From: Ilex aquifolium
Lineage: Eukaryota > Streptophyta > Magnoliopsida > Aquifoliales > Aquifoliaceae
Direction: 5' to 3'
DNA: 64,000 bases
NCBI GenBank assembly: GCA_951799425.1
Contig: OX637399.1
Location: forward strand, 19,814,001 to 19,878,000
Shown here: positions 21,886-33,143 of the stretch, piece after piece
Numbering within the stretch: position 1 is the first letter of the stretch
Layout of the letters: every line of letters begins with the position of its first letter
Made by a program: the position numbers and the translations under genes
The notes under the pieces: generated by a model
Seen by the model: only the letters and a program-made list of their open reading frames with translations
Database searches by the model: none
What the model was told of the DNA's origin: nothing

Positions 21886-22989
21886 GAGAGAGGGATCCCT
21901 GTTCTTGTTTATGTTTTTTTTGTGTGTTTATTGCTTATTTCTATGAGTTTCTTCTTTTATAGTGTTAAAGATGTTGTAAGTTTTTTTTTTTTTTTTTTTT
22001 GTGATTGTGGATGAATTGAATCGTTGATGTTGATGTTAAACGACGATATTTTGAAATCAGTGGTTCGATTTATCACTTTTATTTGTTTTAATGCATATGT
22101 AGATTTAGCATAAAATTAATATATAATGGAACGAATGTGGATGTTAAGAATGTTTGCTAGAGTAACTACGCACATGATCGGTTTGACACCTCAACTTATC
22201 AACCGAAACTTAAAACCGCATATCTTGGAAAATTGGTATTATTTCTATGCTTAAATTGTCAAATGTGCATCGATATCTGTTATTTTCAAGGTACAGGATG
22301 ATCTGACTCGAAAATGGAATCGATATATAACCGACATCCCCTAGAAAACCCGACATAACTAGTGGAGATAACAAAGAATACCATGGTGAGCTTCGAGCCT
22401 TCGATGCTTTCGAGAGACAATCGATGTTTACTCAAGTAAAGTATTTCATCCTCAATTTTTGAATAATCTCATTAATCTTGCTTTGATTGACGCAATTAAA
22501 AGTGATCTATTGACATGTCCCACAGGAAACTTTCACATACGACACATACATGTGCACATACTTGAGAAATGATTTTAGGCCATCTTTGATTTGATATTGA
22601 GCCTTAGCCATTTCTTTTACAAAATTATTTCCCTAGTCAGCCATGTTTGAGCCCTCAATGTATGATTTCTTCTTCGATAAACCCGTATGATTACCAAGCC
22701 ACAAGAAAACATACTTGACACATCATTGCTATCAAATTTTCTTGCACCCTCTTATAAATCAATATGACACAGAAATGCAAGGAAAATGGAAAGGCTGTAG
22801 AGGCTACTTTTCAATGACAAGAAGAATCAATGGGAACAATTGAAACAGAAAAGAAGCAAAAAGGCAAGGAATTGCCAAGAAAGTGAAAAATGAGAAAAAT
22901 GAAAGAAATATCATCTCTGGGCAGAATATCGAAAAGCTAGAAAGAGGTGTGCTACACTACATAAACGGATGATAGCTTTTGAATACTTC

Positions 22990-23033
22990 TGACGTCGTTT
23001 CGTTAGCCACTGACCTTTGGCCACGTTACAACC
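22990..23033 (+). other. Conserved noncoding block of Athila tails
   Basis: TGACGTCGTTTCGTTA, then GGCCACGTTACAACC, found with small changes at 35532-35578 (Athila-3) and in reverse at 5428-5472 (Athila-2). The first part contains a TGACG-type bZIP site. Confidence 0.6.
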
Positions 23034-23634
23034 TATGAAAAGCCCTAATTGATCTCAAGTCTGTTACATACATGTGTTGTCAATCAAAATTGGGATATGG
23101 TAAATAGTATTTCTTTAAATTGCGCCAATATTCTTTCATGAGATTATGCCAAACATGAGTAGTTGCTTCCTTAAAATTTCACTCCCTTCCTAATTGTGCA
23201 TGTGATTTTTCGATTGGCCACCTTCTAATCACATAATCTGTGAGAAACAAGTCACTATAATCGGAGTGAACTTTTGCTGAGAGCATTCTACGAGAGGTTT
23301 GTGGAATCGAAGCTATCCATGGAAGGTGGAAAAAGGGAGTGTTTGTTATATAACAATTCATGTGGCGTGAATGATCATTCCTACTACACAGGGAATTCCA
23401 AATGCCAATGTAAAAGATGCTAATTTTTGCATAGAATAGATACCTATGAAAGAGGGACATGCGGGATATAAGTCGAAATTGAGAGTTGGGTGCCTCAATG
23501 ACCATGATGCTAATTTACTTTAATCAGCAATCTCACATACACATTTTTTCGACTGAAGTTTGTGGGTAGCTTCACTGGAAACCCTCACGAGACAACACTC
23601 GTCCACTAGGGCAAATCTAGTGGTTCAACGGCTT

Positions 23635-23655
23635 GTTGCATAAGCTAAATGCAAC
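23635..23655 (+). other. Conserved Athila stem-loop (Athila-1 copy)
   Basis: Stem GTTGCAT/ATGCAAC, seven base pairs, with loop AAGCTAA; 80 bp upstream of the 3' LTR. Confidence 0.68.
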
Positions 23656-23717
23656 TGGATGACCTACAAAAATGGCATTAGGAGTAGATTTGTTTTTGTA
23701 TTACTAGAGACTAGCAA

Positions 23718-23735
23718 TTTTTAGGTTGGGGAGTG
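23718..23735 (+). other. Athila-1 polypurine tract
   Basis: TTTTTAGGTTGGGGAGTG directly before the 3' LTR start; priming site for plus-strand synthesis. Confidence 0.85.
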
Positions 23736-23918
23736 TGATTAGCACTTAAAATTAGCATATTGCTATGCCGTTTTAAGACTAATTGTACTTTGATGGAGTT
23801 TAAGTGATGTCATTTCAGGCCCTAAACTGAACAAACACTCAAGAACAACAAGTACCACACTTGAATGCAACACCAGCACATTAAAGCACAAAATTGGAAA
23901 AGCTTGGAGCACAGCCAG

Positions 23919-24307
23919 AACGTTCGAACGCCAACTCACGTTCGAACGGCCAAATTGAACTGTAGCAGACTGAACTGCTAAGAGAAGGGGTGTTGAAGTT
24001 AGGAAAGAAGACTATGAAGCTCTGAGGCACTTGAGTGTCACGTTCGAATGCCAACTCACGTTCGAACGCCAACTCACGTTCGAACGTGCACTTGAGTTGA
24101 TTGAAGACCAGACTACTGCATAGAGTGTGGAACTAAACTTCATAGAAGACCAACAGATCACTCAAGTGAGAGGGTCAGAGCATATCTGGCGTTCGAACGC
24201 CCCTAGTGCAAAGACAGAAGAAACGTTCGAACAGAAGACAACGTTCCAACGACCATAAAGCAAAAACAGAAACAACGTTTGAACGCCAACTCACGTTCGA
24301 ACGTTCT
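23919..24307 (+). repeat. GTTCGAACG palindrome array in 3' LTR
   Basis: Same array as at 8302-8652 but with a run of three consecutive 18-bp units at 24040-24087 where the 5' LTR has one unit. Confidence 0.85.
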
Positions 24308-24397
24308 CCACAGACTGGCAGCAGAGTAGTTGGTTTTTCACTTGGACTTGGGTGGCATACACTATTCCTTCACCCCCTCTTGTCTCCTCCTCTTACC

Positions 24398-24405
24398 TAT
24401 AAATA
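24398..24405 (+). promoter_or_regulatory. TATA box, Athila-1 3' LTR
   Basis: TATAAATA in TTACCTATAAATACTCTC, matching 8744 in the 5' LTR. Confidence 0.72.
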
Positions 24406-25697
24406 CTCTCATTGTTGGAGAGCTAAGGGAGCCAAGTAAAAGGGTTGATGGAGGCTTAGACTCCCACTCACATTGTAGATTTAAGCTTATATTTTCCTTG
24501 TATGAAGTCTTTATTTTAGAGATTAGTTTGGCTTTAGTCCAACATCTCCTTGCTTGTTATAAGAGTAGTTTTATGCTTATGCTTTCATTTACATGCATAG
24601 AAGGGAGTTAGTTCATCTTTTGGTTGAGGAAACAACCATCCATTCCTTGGTTGAGGAAGCCACCCTCCAAATGTGACTAGCTTTCTTCTACTTTTATTGT
24701 TTATGTACACTTCCATTGCTTGAGCTTTTTTTCTTTCTTAGAGGAGTGAAACTCTTCCATTTTTCTAGAGCTTTACCAAAGCCGTGAAGGGTGGAATGTG
24801 ATTCACTCAATCTTTGTTAAAGATTGGCTTCTTGTTCTTTGTTATTTTATCTTTTAAGTCTTCTACTTGGAGGGATGAGCATCACCCACTTTTCTAGCTT
24901 TACCAAAGCCATGAAGAGTGAGTAGTTTCTCATTCACTCTTTAGTAAGAGGAGAAGGGCATGTATAAGTTATTCGGGAATTATAATTGTGCACTGTTCTT
25001 ATGCTTAACGTTTATTTCTTCTTGATTATTGGATGATCGATTGCATCTAGCAAAGCTAAGGTACTTTGTATAACCGTGGGCTCTTTCTATGACACGGATG
25101 ACTCTTGCATAGAAAGACTCATCGGTTCAAGGCAAGTACCCCGGCTAGATCTTCAGGACTACCCTTCAATCCTCCCCCTTATTGTGCTTCATTTAAAGAA
25201 TGGAATATTAATGTCATGATTGGATGTCTTGTAGAAACACTTGCTTGTTTGTAGACGGGTTAAGTCTCGGCACAGACAATTCTTGTAAACTTCTAGAAAG
25301 ACATCGGAATCATGTTCTTAATTCTCATAGTCCATCTTTATCTTCCGATTAACTTGTTGTTGACACGGGAGTTAATTGAGTTATCAAGCACAAGTATAAT
25401 AAACCGGATAATTAACTACATGTCCAGATCCTTGAACTAAAGAGTGACCCTTTTTTCATTAGCATTTATCTTCTGTTTGTTAAGAAAATTCTCTTGGAAA
25501 GAATCTTATATTCTGTCCAGGAAATCTCACACCTCACAGCAAATCTCAAGGGTTACAATCAATAGGTCTCCAGCACTGCTTATCTCAAAAATACCAACAA
25601 AAGTTTCCTGTGGATTCGACTCCAGACTCAAACCGGATTATTACTATAGCTTGACCGCTTGCACTTGGGTGTACACATTTCGGATCAAGCCAGACGT

Positions 25698-26050
25698 CTC
25701 AGGGTAATCCTTACTCTGCCCATACTTAATCCAGTCAAGACGATCTAATGCTCGACCTGAAATTGGTTCAACACATTGATTATATTCTCTTATGTGCATT
25801 AATCGACTGCACTTTACACAACCACCGAGTCGATTTGCTTATCGGCGTTTGGCAAATGAACTTTTTCTGCACAAAGGTTTTGCTTGACTGCCAAAAATTT
25901 CTAACTTTCTCACAACCTTTGCTTTTGCTATGATCAAAGAATGTATATCTTTCAGAAAAGTACGTAACATACCCAAACTAAACCAAATTTTTTTTTTCAT
26001 CCATTTAATTTTTTTTAAATAAATTAGAAAAGTCTCACTATCCGGTTCTT
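25698..26050 (-). pseudogene. Athila-2 small Cys/His ORF remnant
   Basis: Minus-strand relative of the Athila-1 small ORF. The contiguous stretch at 25698-25830 conserves the CX2CX4HX6C motif and EPISGRALDRLDW. Athila-1 inserted into this ORF, so its end lies beyond the insertion near 8118. It is broken. Confidence 0.68.
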
Positions 26051-26077
26051 TAACGTCTGTCGAATATGGATTTTTCC

Positions 26078-26113
26078 CTCCCCCAACTTAAATTTAACAT
26101 TGTCCTCAATGTG
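26078..26113 (-). other. Hairpin plus internal polypurine tract (Athila-2)
   Basis: On the minus strand: CACATTG AGGA CAATGTT, then AATTTAAGTTGGGGGAGG. Same order and distance to pol as 19360-19397 in Athila-1. Confidence 0.7.
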
Positions 26114-26361
26114 TGGCATTATAAAGTAAAATTATAGACAATTACTAATAAGATCTGGAGGCGAGACAAATCCATAGTGCAAAACCCTACTCTGTAAAAG
26201 AAAACAACAAACAGTTAGTACTATTATTTACAATCAAACACTTATAAAAACTTTTCAAGGCACATATACTAGTTCCAATAACTGAATGGAATCCATATTT
26301 TGAACAAATCCATCATGATATGGCTTAAGCCTTTGACCATTCACTCTGAAGACATTTCCAG
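26114..26361 (-). other. Athila-2 post-pol leader
   Basis: Noncoding stretch between integrase and hairpin on the minus strand, with a pyrimidine tract ending in ACAG near 26190 that resembles a splice acceptor. Nothing else was seen. Confidence 0.5.
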
Positions 26362-27560
26362 TTAATGGATTCTTAATTTCAATTGCCCCATGTTCAAAAA
26401 GCCTATCCATCTTGACCTTAACTTTTTAGGAAATAGGCGAAGCCTTGAATTATATAATAGGACTTTTTGAGAGGGCATAAAAGACTTTCGCACAATATTC
26501 TTATCATGAAAATTTTTTATTCTGGACTGGGCAATCTTTTCATTTTCATATGCTTCATTCCTCAGTTCTTCCAATTTATTAATCTGAAGTTTGTGGGATA
26601 CACTTGCTTTGTCAATATCAAAATTCATCATTTTGATTGCCTAGTATGCTCGATGTTCCAATTCCACACTCAAGTGACATGGTTTACCATAAATTAGTCG
26701 ATAAGGAGACATTCCCAAAATAGTTTTGTATGCAGTTCGATAGGCCCAAAGCGTATCAATTAGTCTCAAAAGACCAATCCTTGCGATCTGGATTGACTGT
26801 TTTTTTCAAAATATATTTTATCTCCCTATTGGCCAATTTAGCTTGTCCACTTGTCTAGGGATGATAAGACACATATATTTTGTGAGAAATCAAATATTTT
26901 TTCATTAGGTTTTTAAAAACTTTATTACAAAAAATGTGTTCCCTCATCACTTATAATGGCTCAAGGAATTCTAAATATAGAGAAAATATTTTCTTTAAAA
27001 AACCTGATCACTATGCGATGATCATTGTTTCGACAAGGAATGACCTATACTCATTTAGAAATATAATCAAAAGCAACCAAAATGTACAGATGTCCAAAAG
27101 ATGGGGGAAATGGTCCCATAAAATCAATGTCCCAACAATAAAAAATTTCAATAATCAAGATGGGGTTTAAAGGCATCATATTTCTTTTTGAAATATTCTC
27201 AATTCTTTGACATTTGTCACATTTTAGACAAAAAAAATGTACATCTTTAAAAAGAGTGGCCCAATAAAATCCACACTGCAAAATTTTAGCAGCGATTTTC
27301 TTTGAAGAAAAATGTCCTCCACAAGCTTCAAAATGACAAAATGAAATGATCTAACCGATTTCATGATTGGGTACACAACACCTTATTATTTGATCTTTAT
27401 AGTATTTAAACACATAGGGGTCTTCCCAAAAGAAATTGCATACCTCTCTTAAAAATTTCTTTTTGTCGGTCCAGGTATAATGAAAAGGAATAGTACCTGT
27501 GACTAAATAATTGATTATATCAGCATATCATGGTACTTTTGTTATTGCAAAAAGTTGCTC
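26360..27560 (-). pseudogene. Athila-2 integrase remnant
   Basis: Minus-strand blocks match Athila-1 integrase: CGFYWATLFKDVH and [18 protein letters not shown] near 27160-27280, and a C-terminal block with [20 protein letters not shown] near 26540-26610. Strongly decayed, many breaks. Confidence 0.82.
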
Positions 27561-28960
27561 ATCTGGAAAGGTTTCTTTGATTTTTATTGACTCCTTTCTT
27601 GTCTTTGATGATAAGATCAAATTCTTGAAGCAACGGTATGCATCTTAGGATACGTGGTTTTGCATCTTTCTTGGTAAGAAAATATTTCAAGGTTGCATGA
27701 TCAACAAACACAACAATTGAGGATTCAACTAAATATGATCGAAATTTATCTAAATCAAATATTACAGCAAGCAATTCTTTTTATGTGGTAGAATAATTCA
27801 TCTATGCATCATTTCGAATGTTGCGCGCATAGTAAATCAAATAGGGTTTTTTATCTTTCCTCTGACCTAGAACAGCTCCTACTGCATAGTCACTAGCATC
27901 ACACATTAATTCAAAAAGTAAACACCAATTAGGAGGTTGCATAATTGGTGCAGAAATAAACATGCCTTTAAGTTTATCAAATGTTGATTGACATGCATTA
28001 TTCCAATTAACAGGTATATCCTGACATAGAAGATTACACATAGTTTTGGAAATCAAAGTAAAATCTTTAATGAATCTTCAATAGAATCCTACATGACCTA
28101 GAAAGGATGGAACATCTTTTACAGTCTTAGGTGGAGAGAGATTGGCTATTAGATCTATCTTTGACTATCAACTTCAATTTCCTCTGCAGAAACTACACGT
28201 CCTAAAACAATGTCCTGTGTGTTACTTTTCCCAATTCAAAACAAGATTTTTTCCTCACATCGAATAAGGACTTTTTCAATATTTTCCAAACACAATTCAA
28301 ACGAATCACCATATACAGAAAAATCATCCATAAAAACTTCCAAAAATCGCTCCACCATATGGCTAAAGATGCTCAACATACAACGTTGAAAAGTGGCTAG
28401 AGCATTACACAATCCAAAAGGCATTATTTTATAAGCAAAAGTGCCAAATGTACATGTAAAAGTAATTTTCTCTTTGTCATTAATTGCTATCTCAATTTGG
28501 TTATAGTTGGAATATCCATCCAGAAAACAATAATATGTATGTCCGACTATTCTTTCTAAAACTGGATCCAGGAAAGGTAGGAAAAATGATCTATTAGAGT
28601 GAGAGAATTCAACTTTCCGATAGACAAGGTAACCAGTGACTGTACGCATAGAGACTAATTCATTTTCTTGGTTTCTTACGATAGTGACACCAAACTTTTT
28701 AGACACTATCTGTGTAGGGCTGACCCATTTACTATCAGATATCGGATATATAATATCAGCATCTAACAATTTAAGTACTTCATCTTGGACTATTTCTTTC
28801 AAATGTGGATTCAACCTTCTTTGGGGCTATCGGGACAGTTTAGAGCCTTCTTCCAGATATATACAATGAGTATAAAGAATATGACTTATTCTTGTTATAT
28901 CTGCTATCGTCCAACCGATTGTACTTTGATGATTTTTTATAACTCTAGTTAATTGTTTTT
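27560..28960 (-). pseudogene. Athila-2 RT and RNase H remnant
   Basis: On the minus strand RT blocks include KWVSPTQIVSKK (near 28720), FAYKIMPFGLCNALATFQRC (near 28420) and FMDDFSVYGDS (near 28310); RNase H blocks include MCDASDYAVGAVLGQRKDKK (near 27880) and FRSYLVESSIVVFVDHATLK (near 27700). The order is the same as in Athila-1. Strongly decayed, with many breaks. Sequence between 28830 and 29210 is linker without a recognised motif. Confidence 0.83.
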
Positions 28961-29209
28961 CTTGGACTTCTCACAATTTTTAAGATATTATCACTGGATG
29001 AGTTTCATCTACCCCCAAGAACACATATTTCAAGTCAGCCGGAAGAGGTTTCAACTCTAGTTTAGGGAATACAACTCTAGACTCTATAGACTTAATTCCA
29101 GAAGATAATAAATCTTAAAATTTTGGAATCCATATTTCAATAGTTGACATATGTACAGACTCAACATTATTTACAAACTCTAATGTATGCAACTCTTTCT
29201 TTATAAAAA

Positions 29210-29760
29210 GACTTTCAAATCGGATTTTGAGTTAAGGACTCAATGCAATTCACTTCATGTAGTTCTTCTTCCTCTCTCGGTTGCTTAGAAATGTCAAACA
29301 CATTCAATTCCAAAGTCATATTCCCAAATGAAAGTTTCATAATTCCATTCCTACAATTAATTAATGCATTTGATGTAGCTAGGAATGGTCGATCTAAAAT
29401 GATAGGAATTTGTGTAGAGACATGCAAGACTGGTTGTGTATCCAAAACAATAAAATTCACTGGGAAGTAAAACTTATCAACTTGAACAAGTACATCCTCC
29501 ATAACCCCACATGAAATTTTCACACAACGATCTGCCAACTACAATGTGACATTTGTGAGTTTAATTCACTCAATCCTAACTGCTCATAGACAGAATATAG
29601 AAGTAAATTAACACTAGCTCCAAGATCAAGCAGGGCTTCCTCAATCTGGAAGTTCCCAATTATGCATGAAACTATAGGACTCTCAGGATCTTTGTACTTT
29701 AGAGGGGCCTTGTGTCGAATGATAGCACTAGCTTGTTCAGTCAAAAAATTTTTTTTTTTG
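29210..29760 (-). pseudogene. Athila-2 protease remnant
   Basis: Minus-strand segment with ALLDLGASVNLLLYSVYEQL (near 29620) and PFLATSNALINCRNGIMKLS (near 29350), closely matching Athila-1. Broken. Confidence 0.8.
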
Positions 29761-31097
29761 TACATTGTCCTTCTCTTTACTGTGCAAAGGTCTTTCAAAA
29801 ACTTTGCATAAGATAGGACTTGTTTGATTGCATCCAACAGGGGGATGTTAATCTTTACTTGCTCAAACAACTCTAAGATTTCTGCATGATTGTTCAATGA
29901 TTGAGGCTTCTTGACTCTTTGAGGAAAAGGTAAAGGAACAAAACTTGACTTTTCTTTTTCATTTAGCATTTATGTTTCCTTTTCAATCAATGGTTCAGGC
30001 TCAATTGGTTCATTAACAGGGATTGGCTCAGTTATAGGCTCTAATGTTTTGGCTTTAATGGTCTTATCAATCACCTTACCACTTCTCATTGTGGTAATGA
30101 CTTGTACTTGACTTGGAGAAGGTTCGAAAGACACAACATTTGCTTGATCTTAACCCTATCGAGGTTTAGGTTGAGATGAAAATTTTCCCTTCTCTGTTGT
30201 GCTCAAAGATTGGGTCAATTTGGCTAGATGACTCTTAATATTTTCTATATTCTGTGAAGTTTGAGCTTTGAAATCATTAAATGCATGGGTAGTCTGAGTA
30301 TTGAAACTCATTTGACTTTGAATGAACTGGTTCATGGTTTCATCCAAACTCCTCTTATGTGGGGGTTGATAAGGCTGATATGACCGTTGAATCTTGGATT
30401 GTGGTGAAGGTGGACCTAGTGGCTAACTCAAAAGCCGTGTGTTTTTTCATCTGAAATTCAGGTGATTTCACCACCCTGGGTTATGTGTTTTAGAATAGGG
30501 ATTGGAATAAGACTTGTTAAAATTTGACATGACAATAGTTTGTTCCATCAATACCTCTTTGAAAGTTGGAATGGTGGGACATTCCCCCGCGGGATGTTCT
30601 AACAATGCATAGATTCCACACAATTGATCAGTGGGAGACACAACAGTAACTTCCTTGACTTTTTTCATCTGTAGGACTCCTAGTTTTCGGGACAAGATAG
30701 CCATTTTGACCTTTAGGTCATCATCCTATTTTAACATGTATTTCCCTCTTTTGGAAGAAGATGACTTAGTTTCAACAATATTTGGCGAGGCTAAGTCCCA
30801 CTTTTGGGAACTCTAAGAAATGGTGTCAAAAAACTCGAATGCCTCTGATGCAATCTATAAGATGCTCATGGAAACACAAATTCGAATATGTGAAAGATAA
30901 TGGAATTGACTTTCCATCAAGATAAAGATCCATATGGAGCCTTGCATTATTGTATTTTGATTCTTATTTTAAGTCAATTTGCTAGTATTAGTATTTTATA
31001 TGTCTTTTTAATATTTTTTTAGAGTTAGGGGTATTTTTGTAATTTTTAGAATTTCTGGAACAGTTCATATTTTTGGATTGTCAAAATATAAACTCCT

Positions 31098-31220
31098 ATT
31101 AGGATTTGTTTCCTTAGTAGATTAGGATTTGTTTCTTTATTAGATTAGGATTTGTTTCCTTACTAGATTATGATTTGTTTCTTTAGTAGATTAGGATTTG
31201 TTTTCCTCAGCAGATTAGGA
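31098..31220 (+). repeat. 23-bp tandem repeat, five units
   Basis: The unit resembles ATTAGGATTTGTTTCCTTAG plus TAG, repeated five times with small differences and a partial sixth, upstream of the TATA box of the solo LTR. Confidence 0.85.
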
Positions 31221-31242
31221 ATTTTCTTTGTAACGGCCAGCC

Positions 31243-31250
31243 TATAAATA
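31243..31250 (+). promoter_or_regulatory. TATA box of solo LTR 30846-31580
   Basis: TATAAATA within GCCTATAAATAGGC (31240-31253), a perfect inverted repeat. Confidence 0.75.
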
Positions 31251-32359
31251 GGCGTCTAAATCAATGAAAAGGTAGAGATTATTATTCAGTAAATTTTGAG
31301 AGTATTTTCTCTACGGTTCTTTGAAGAACTAAACGAACTTATCGGGATTTTCCGTGGCGTTCACCAGCGACTTATCAAACGGGTTTCCACACCGTTTGTG
31401 GCGTCTTCCTTATACCAAGGTTCTTGTTTCACATCAAACAACGGGTTGAGGTCATATATACCAAGGTTCTTGTTTGTCGTAAACAACGGGTCGAGGTTTA
31501 TCATTCAAATCTGATCATAGAACAATCTTGGGTTCCTTTTTTCGTGTTGAATCTAGTTATTTTGGCAGGGATTCACATCAGCCTCATTGGGACTTACCCA
31601 TGAATTCCCCCTGGGCCATTATTTCAATAAACTAACGTAGTGCGGACGAGAGGGCATCATAGAAGAAACCAACTAAAGTCCAACTTTCAAATGCATGTTG
31701 TGGGCAAGCTTGGAGAAGATCCTTAAATCTCTCCCAACATTGATAAAAAGTTTCTCTTTCTTTCATAGAAAAATTCATGATTTGTCATCTCAATGCATTA
31801 GTGCGATGTACAGGAAATTTTTTTTTGAAAAATTCAGTTTGCAAAACTTGCCAACTTGGAATATATTGAGCTTTTAAAGAATTTAGCCACTGTTTAGCCT
31901 TATCCTTCAAAAAGAAAGGAAAAAGTTTCAACCGAGCCATTTTCAAAATTATCTTGCAATGCAACTCACACTTCCTCAAATTCTTTCATATGCAAATAAG
32001 TATTTTCAGACTCAAGATCATGAAATTGTGGTAAAAGTTGTATTGTCCATTCTTTAATATTAAAATTTCGAGCATTAGTGGGAAAAGAAAAACATGACGG
32101 GACACTAGTGCGTGTGGGATGCAAGTACTGTCTTAAAGGTCGGACGTTCTGAACTACCTCTTGTTCCCTTTGATTATTATTAGTCATACTTAACTCAAAA
32201 GAGTCGGAAGATGCTTGTGACGATGAAGATAAAGGATTAGATTGATTTACAGACTCTACTGATAACTTAATAGACATAAACAATGAAAATACAACAAATA
32301 GTGTATACACATATAATACAACTAGACAACTTCCCTGTTCGTTTTGAAATCAATGTAAC

Positions 32360-32377
32360 TCCCCAAAAATGGTGCCA
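32360..32377 (-). other. Primer-binding site, tRNA-Asp type (Athila-2)
   Basis: On the minus strand TGGCACCATTTTTGGGGA, seven bases after the 5' LTR end; a diverged form of the Athila-1 site at 10048. Confidence 0.8.
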
Positions 32378-32384
32378 AAAATCT

Positions 32385-33143
32385 TGATCTGACCTGATTT
32401 ATGTCATACACCCATGTATAAGTGGTCAAATTATAGTATTGCTCGGTTTAAGTCCGAGGTCGAACCCACAGGGAGCTAACTGTAGTTATTCAAAATAGAA
32501 AACGGTAAAATTGTTGTGTGTGTAATGTGCAACGAAACAACTTGTGGTGCGAGCCTAGAATTTTCAAATAAACACTTAACTAAAACTTTGGATAACAATG
32601 AAAAAAGGTACTCTTCAGTGTGGGGATCCAACTTGCTTTATACTGTTTATTTATGAAAATGTCACCTTACAACAATTAACTCCCATTTTACTAGAAAGTT
32701 AACTGAGAGGTTTGATATATAATTGAACCATATCACAACAACTAATTAGGTTAGCCGGAAGGTCTATGTACCATGAAATAATCAAATAATCCTAGTAAAC
32801 CTGAAGGTGAACCATTCAAAAGGCTTACACTAGCTATTCAATCAGCAGGTTGATGATTCAATGAAGACGGAGTTCCGGTTTATGTTGTTTATGCATTGAA
32901 TCCAAAGCATTGACTACAGCGAGATTTAACCCATCTATAACCAATCTCCTGACTGTTACATAAAGCCCAACTATGTGTATCACTGTATCATGCATGAAGT
33001 ATGTAGTAATTATAGATAGTATGGTATATAACATTAAGCTTTGCTCGGTGTTCATAACCATGAGCATATTATAATAGTAACCATTCATCAATTAAAGGAG
33101 GTATAAACATTAACGCATATATAAAACATCGGCATTTCCATAA
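32385..33143 (-). repeat. Athila-2 5' LTR, partial
   Basis: Minus-strand LTR end ...GTCAGATCA at 32385. It aligns in reverse with 37060-37328 and 38820-39300 of the Athila-3 LTR (for example GTGGGTTCGACCTCGGACTT). It is cut at 33144 by a Tekay-A LTR fragment. Confidence 0.85.

Larger units (their letters stand above)
21886..23735 (+). other. Athila-1 long noncoding tail
   Basis: 1.85 kb between ORF3 and the 3' LTR, without coding signal: a poly-T run at about 21979-22000, a block with TGACGTC (22990-23033) shared with Athila-2 and Athila-3, the CACGAGAC...CACTAGGG block (23585-23611), a stem-loop (23635-23655) and the polypurine tract. A minus-strand frame at 23179-23505 is antisense and has no recognisable similarity. 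Confidence 0.75.
8119..25692 (+). mobile_element. Athila-1: full-length Athila-type Ty3/gypsy element
   Basis: LTRs at 8119-10041 and 23736-25692 are near-identical by eye; both start TGATTAGCAC and end in CA. The target duplication is GGCGT (8114-8118) and GACGT (25693-25697), and the flanks join into the small ORF of Athila-2. Internal order: tRNA-Asp primer site, gag, protease, RT, RNase H, integrase, hairpin with polypurine tract, small Cys/His ORF, ORF3, noncoding tail, polypurine tract. About 14.3 kb remains without the inserted Tekay-B solo LTR and TRIM. The structure is complete but the coding capacity is broken, about half a dozen breaks in gag-pol. It is moderately young and clearly younger than Athila-2. 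Confidence 0.93.
23736..25692 (+). repeat. Athila-1 3' LTR
   Basis: 1,957 bp, TGATTAGCAC to AAGCCA, collinear with the 5' LTR. It carries a palindrome array at 23919-24307 with two more 18-bp units than the 5' LTR, and a TATA box at 24398. It is followed by the target duplication GACGT and Athila-2 sequence. Confidence 0.92.
30846..31580 (+). repeat. Small solo LTR (735 bp) in Athila-2 gag
   Basis: It starts TGATGCAATC and ends GATTCACATCA, with terminal inverted repeat TGATG/CATCA. It is flanked by a perfect duplication GCCTC (30841-30845 and 31581-31585). A TATA box in an inverted repeat at 31240-31253 gives plus orientation. Size and ends fit a Ty1/copia LTR, but without an internal region the superfamily is uncertain. 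Confidence 0.87.
29760..32310 (-). pseudogene. gag: Athila-2 gag remnant with acidic linker
   Basis: Minus-strand gag starts near 32280, close to the primer site. It shows DKAKQWLNSLKAQ near 31890, zinc-knuckle-like CGIYALLEHPAGECPT near 30600, and Gln-rich sequence near 30330. A solo LTR (30846-31580, GCCTC duplication) splits it. Many breaks. Layout agrees with Athila-1 gag. Confidence 0.8.
1..33143 (-). mobile_element. Athila-2: old Athila-type Ty3/gypsy element, nested host
   Basis: Reading on the minus strand from the right: partial 5' LTR (32385-33143), tRNA-Asp-type primer site, gag, protease, RT, RNase H and integrase remnants, hairpin with polypurine tract, small Cys/His ORF remnant, ORF3 remnant, noncoding tail with stem-loop, polypurine tract, and the first 299 bp of the 3' LTR, which runs off the left edge. 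It is discontinuous: the segments are 1-397, 2690-3194, 5350-8118 and 25698-33143, separated by later insertions with target-site duplications. The coding parts are strongly decayed, with many breaks, far more than in Athila-1. It is the oldest layer on the left side of the window. The lineage call rests on the primer site, the DLGAS-type protease and the ORF order. Confidence 0.88.
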
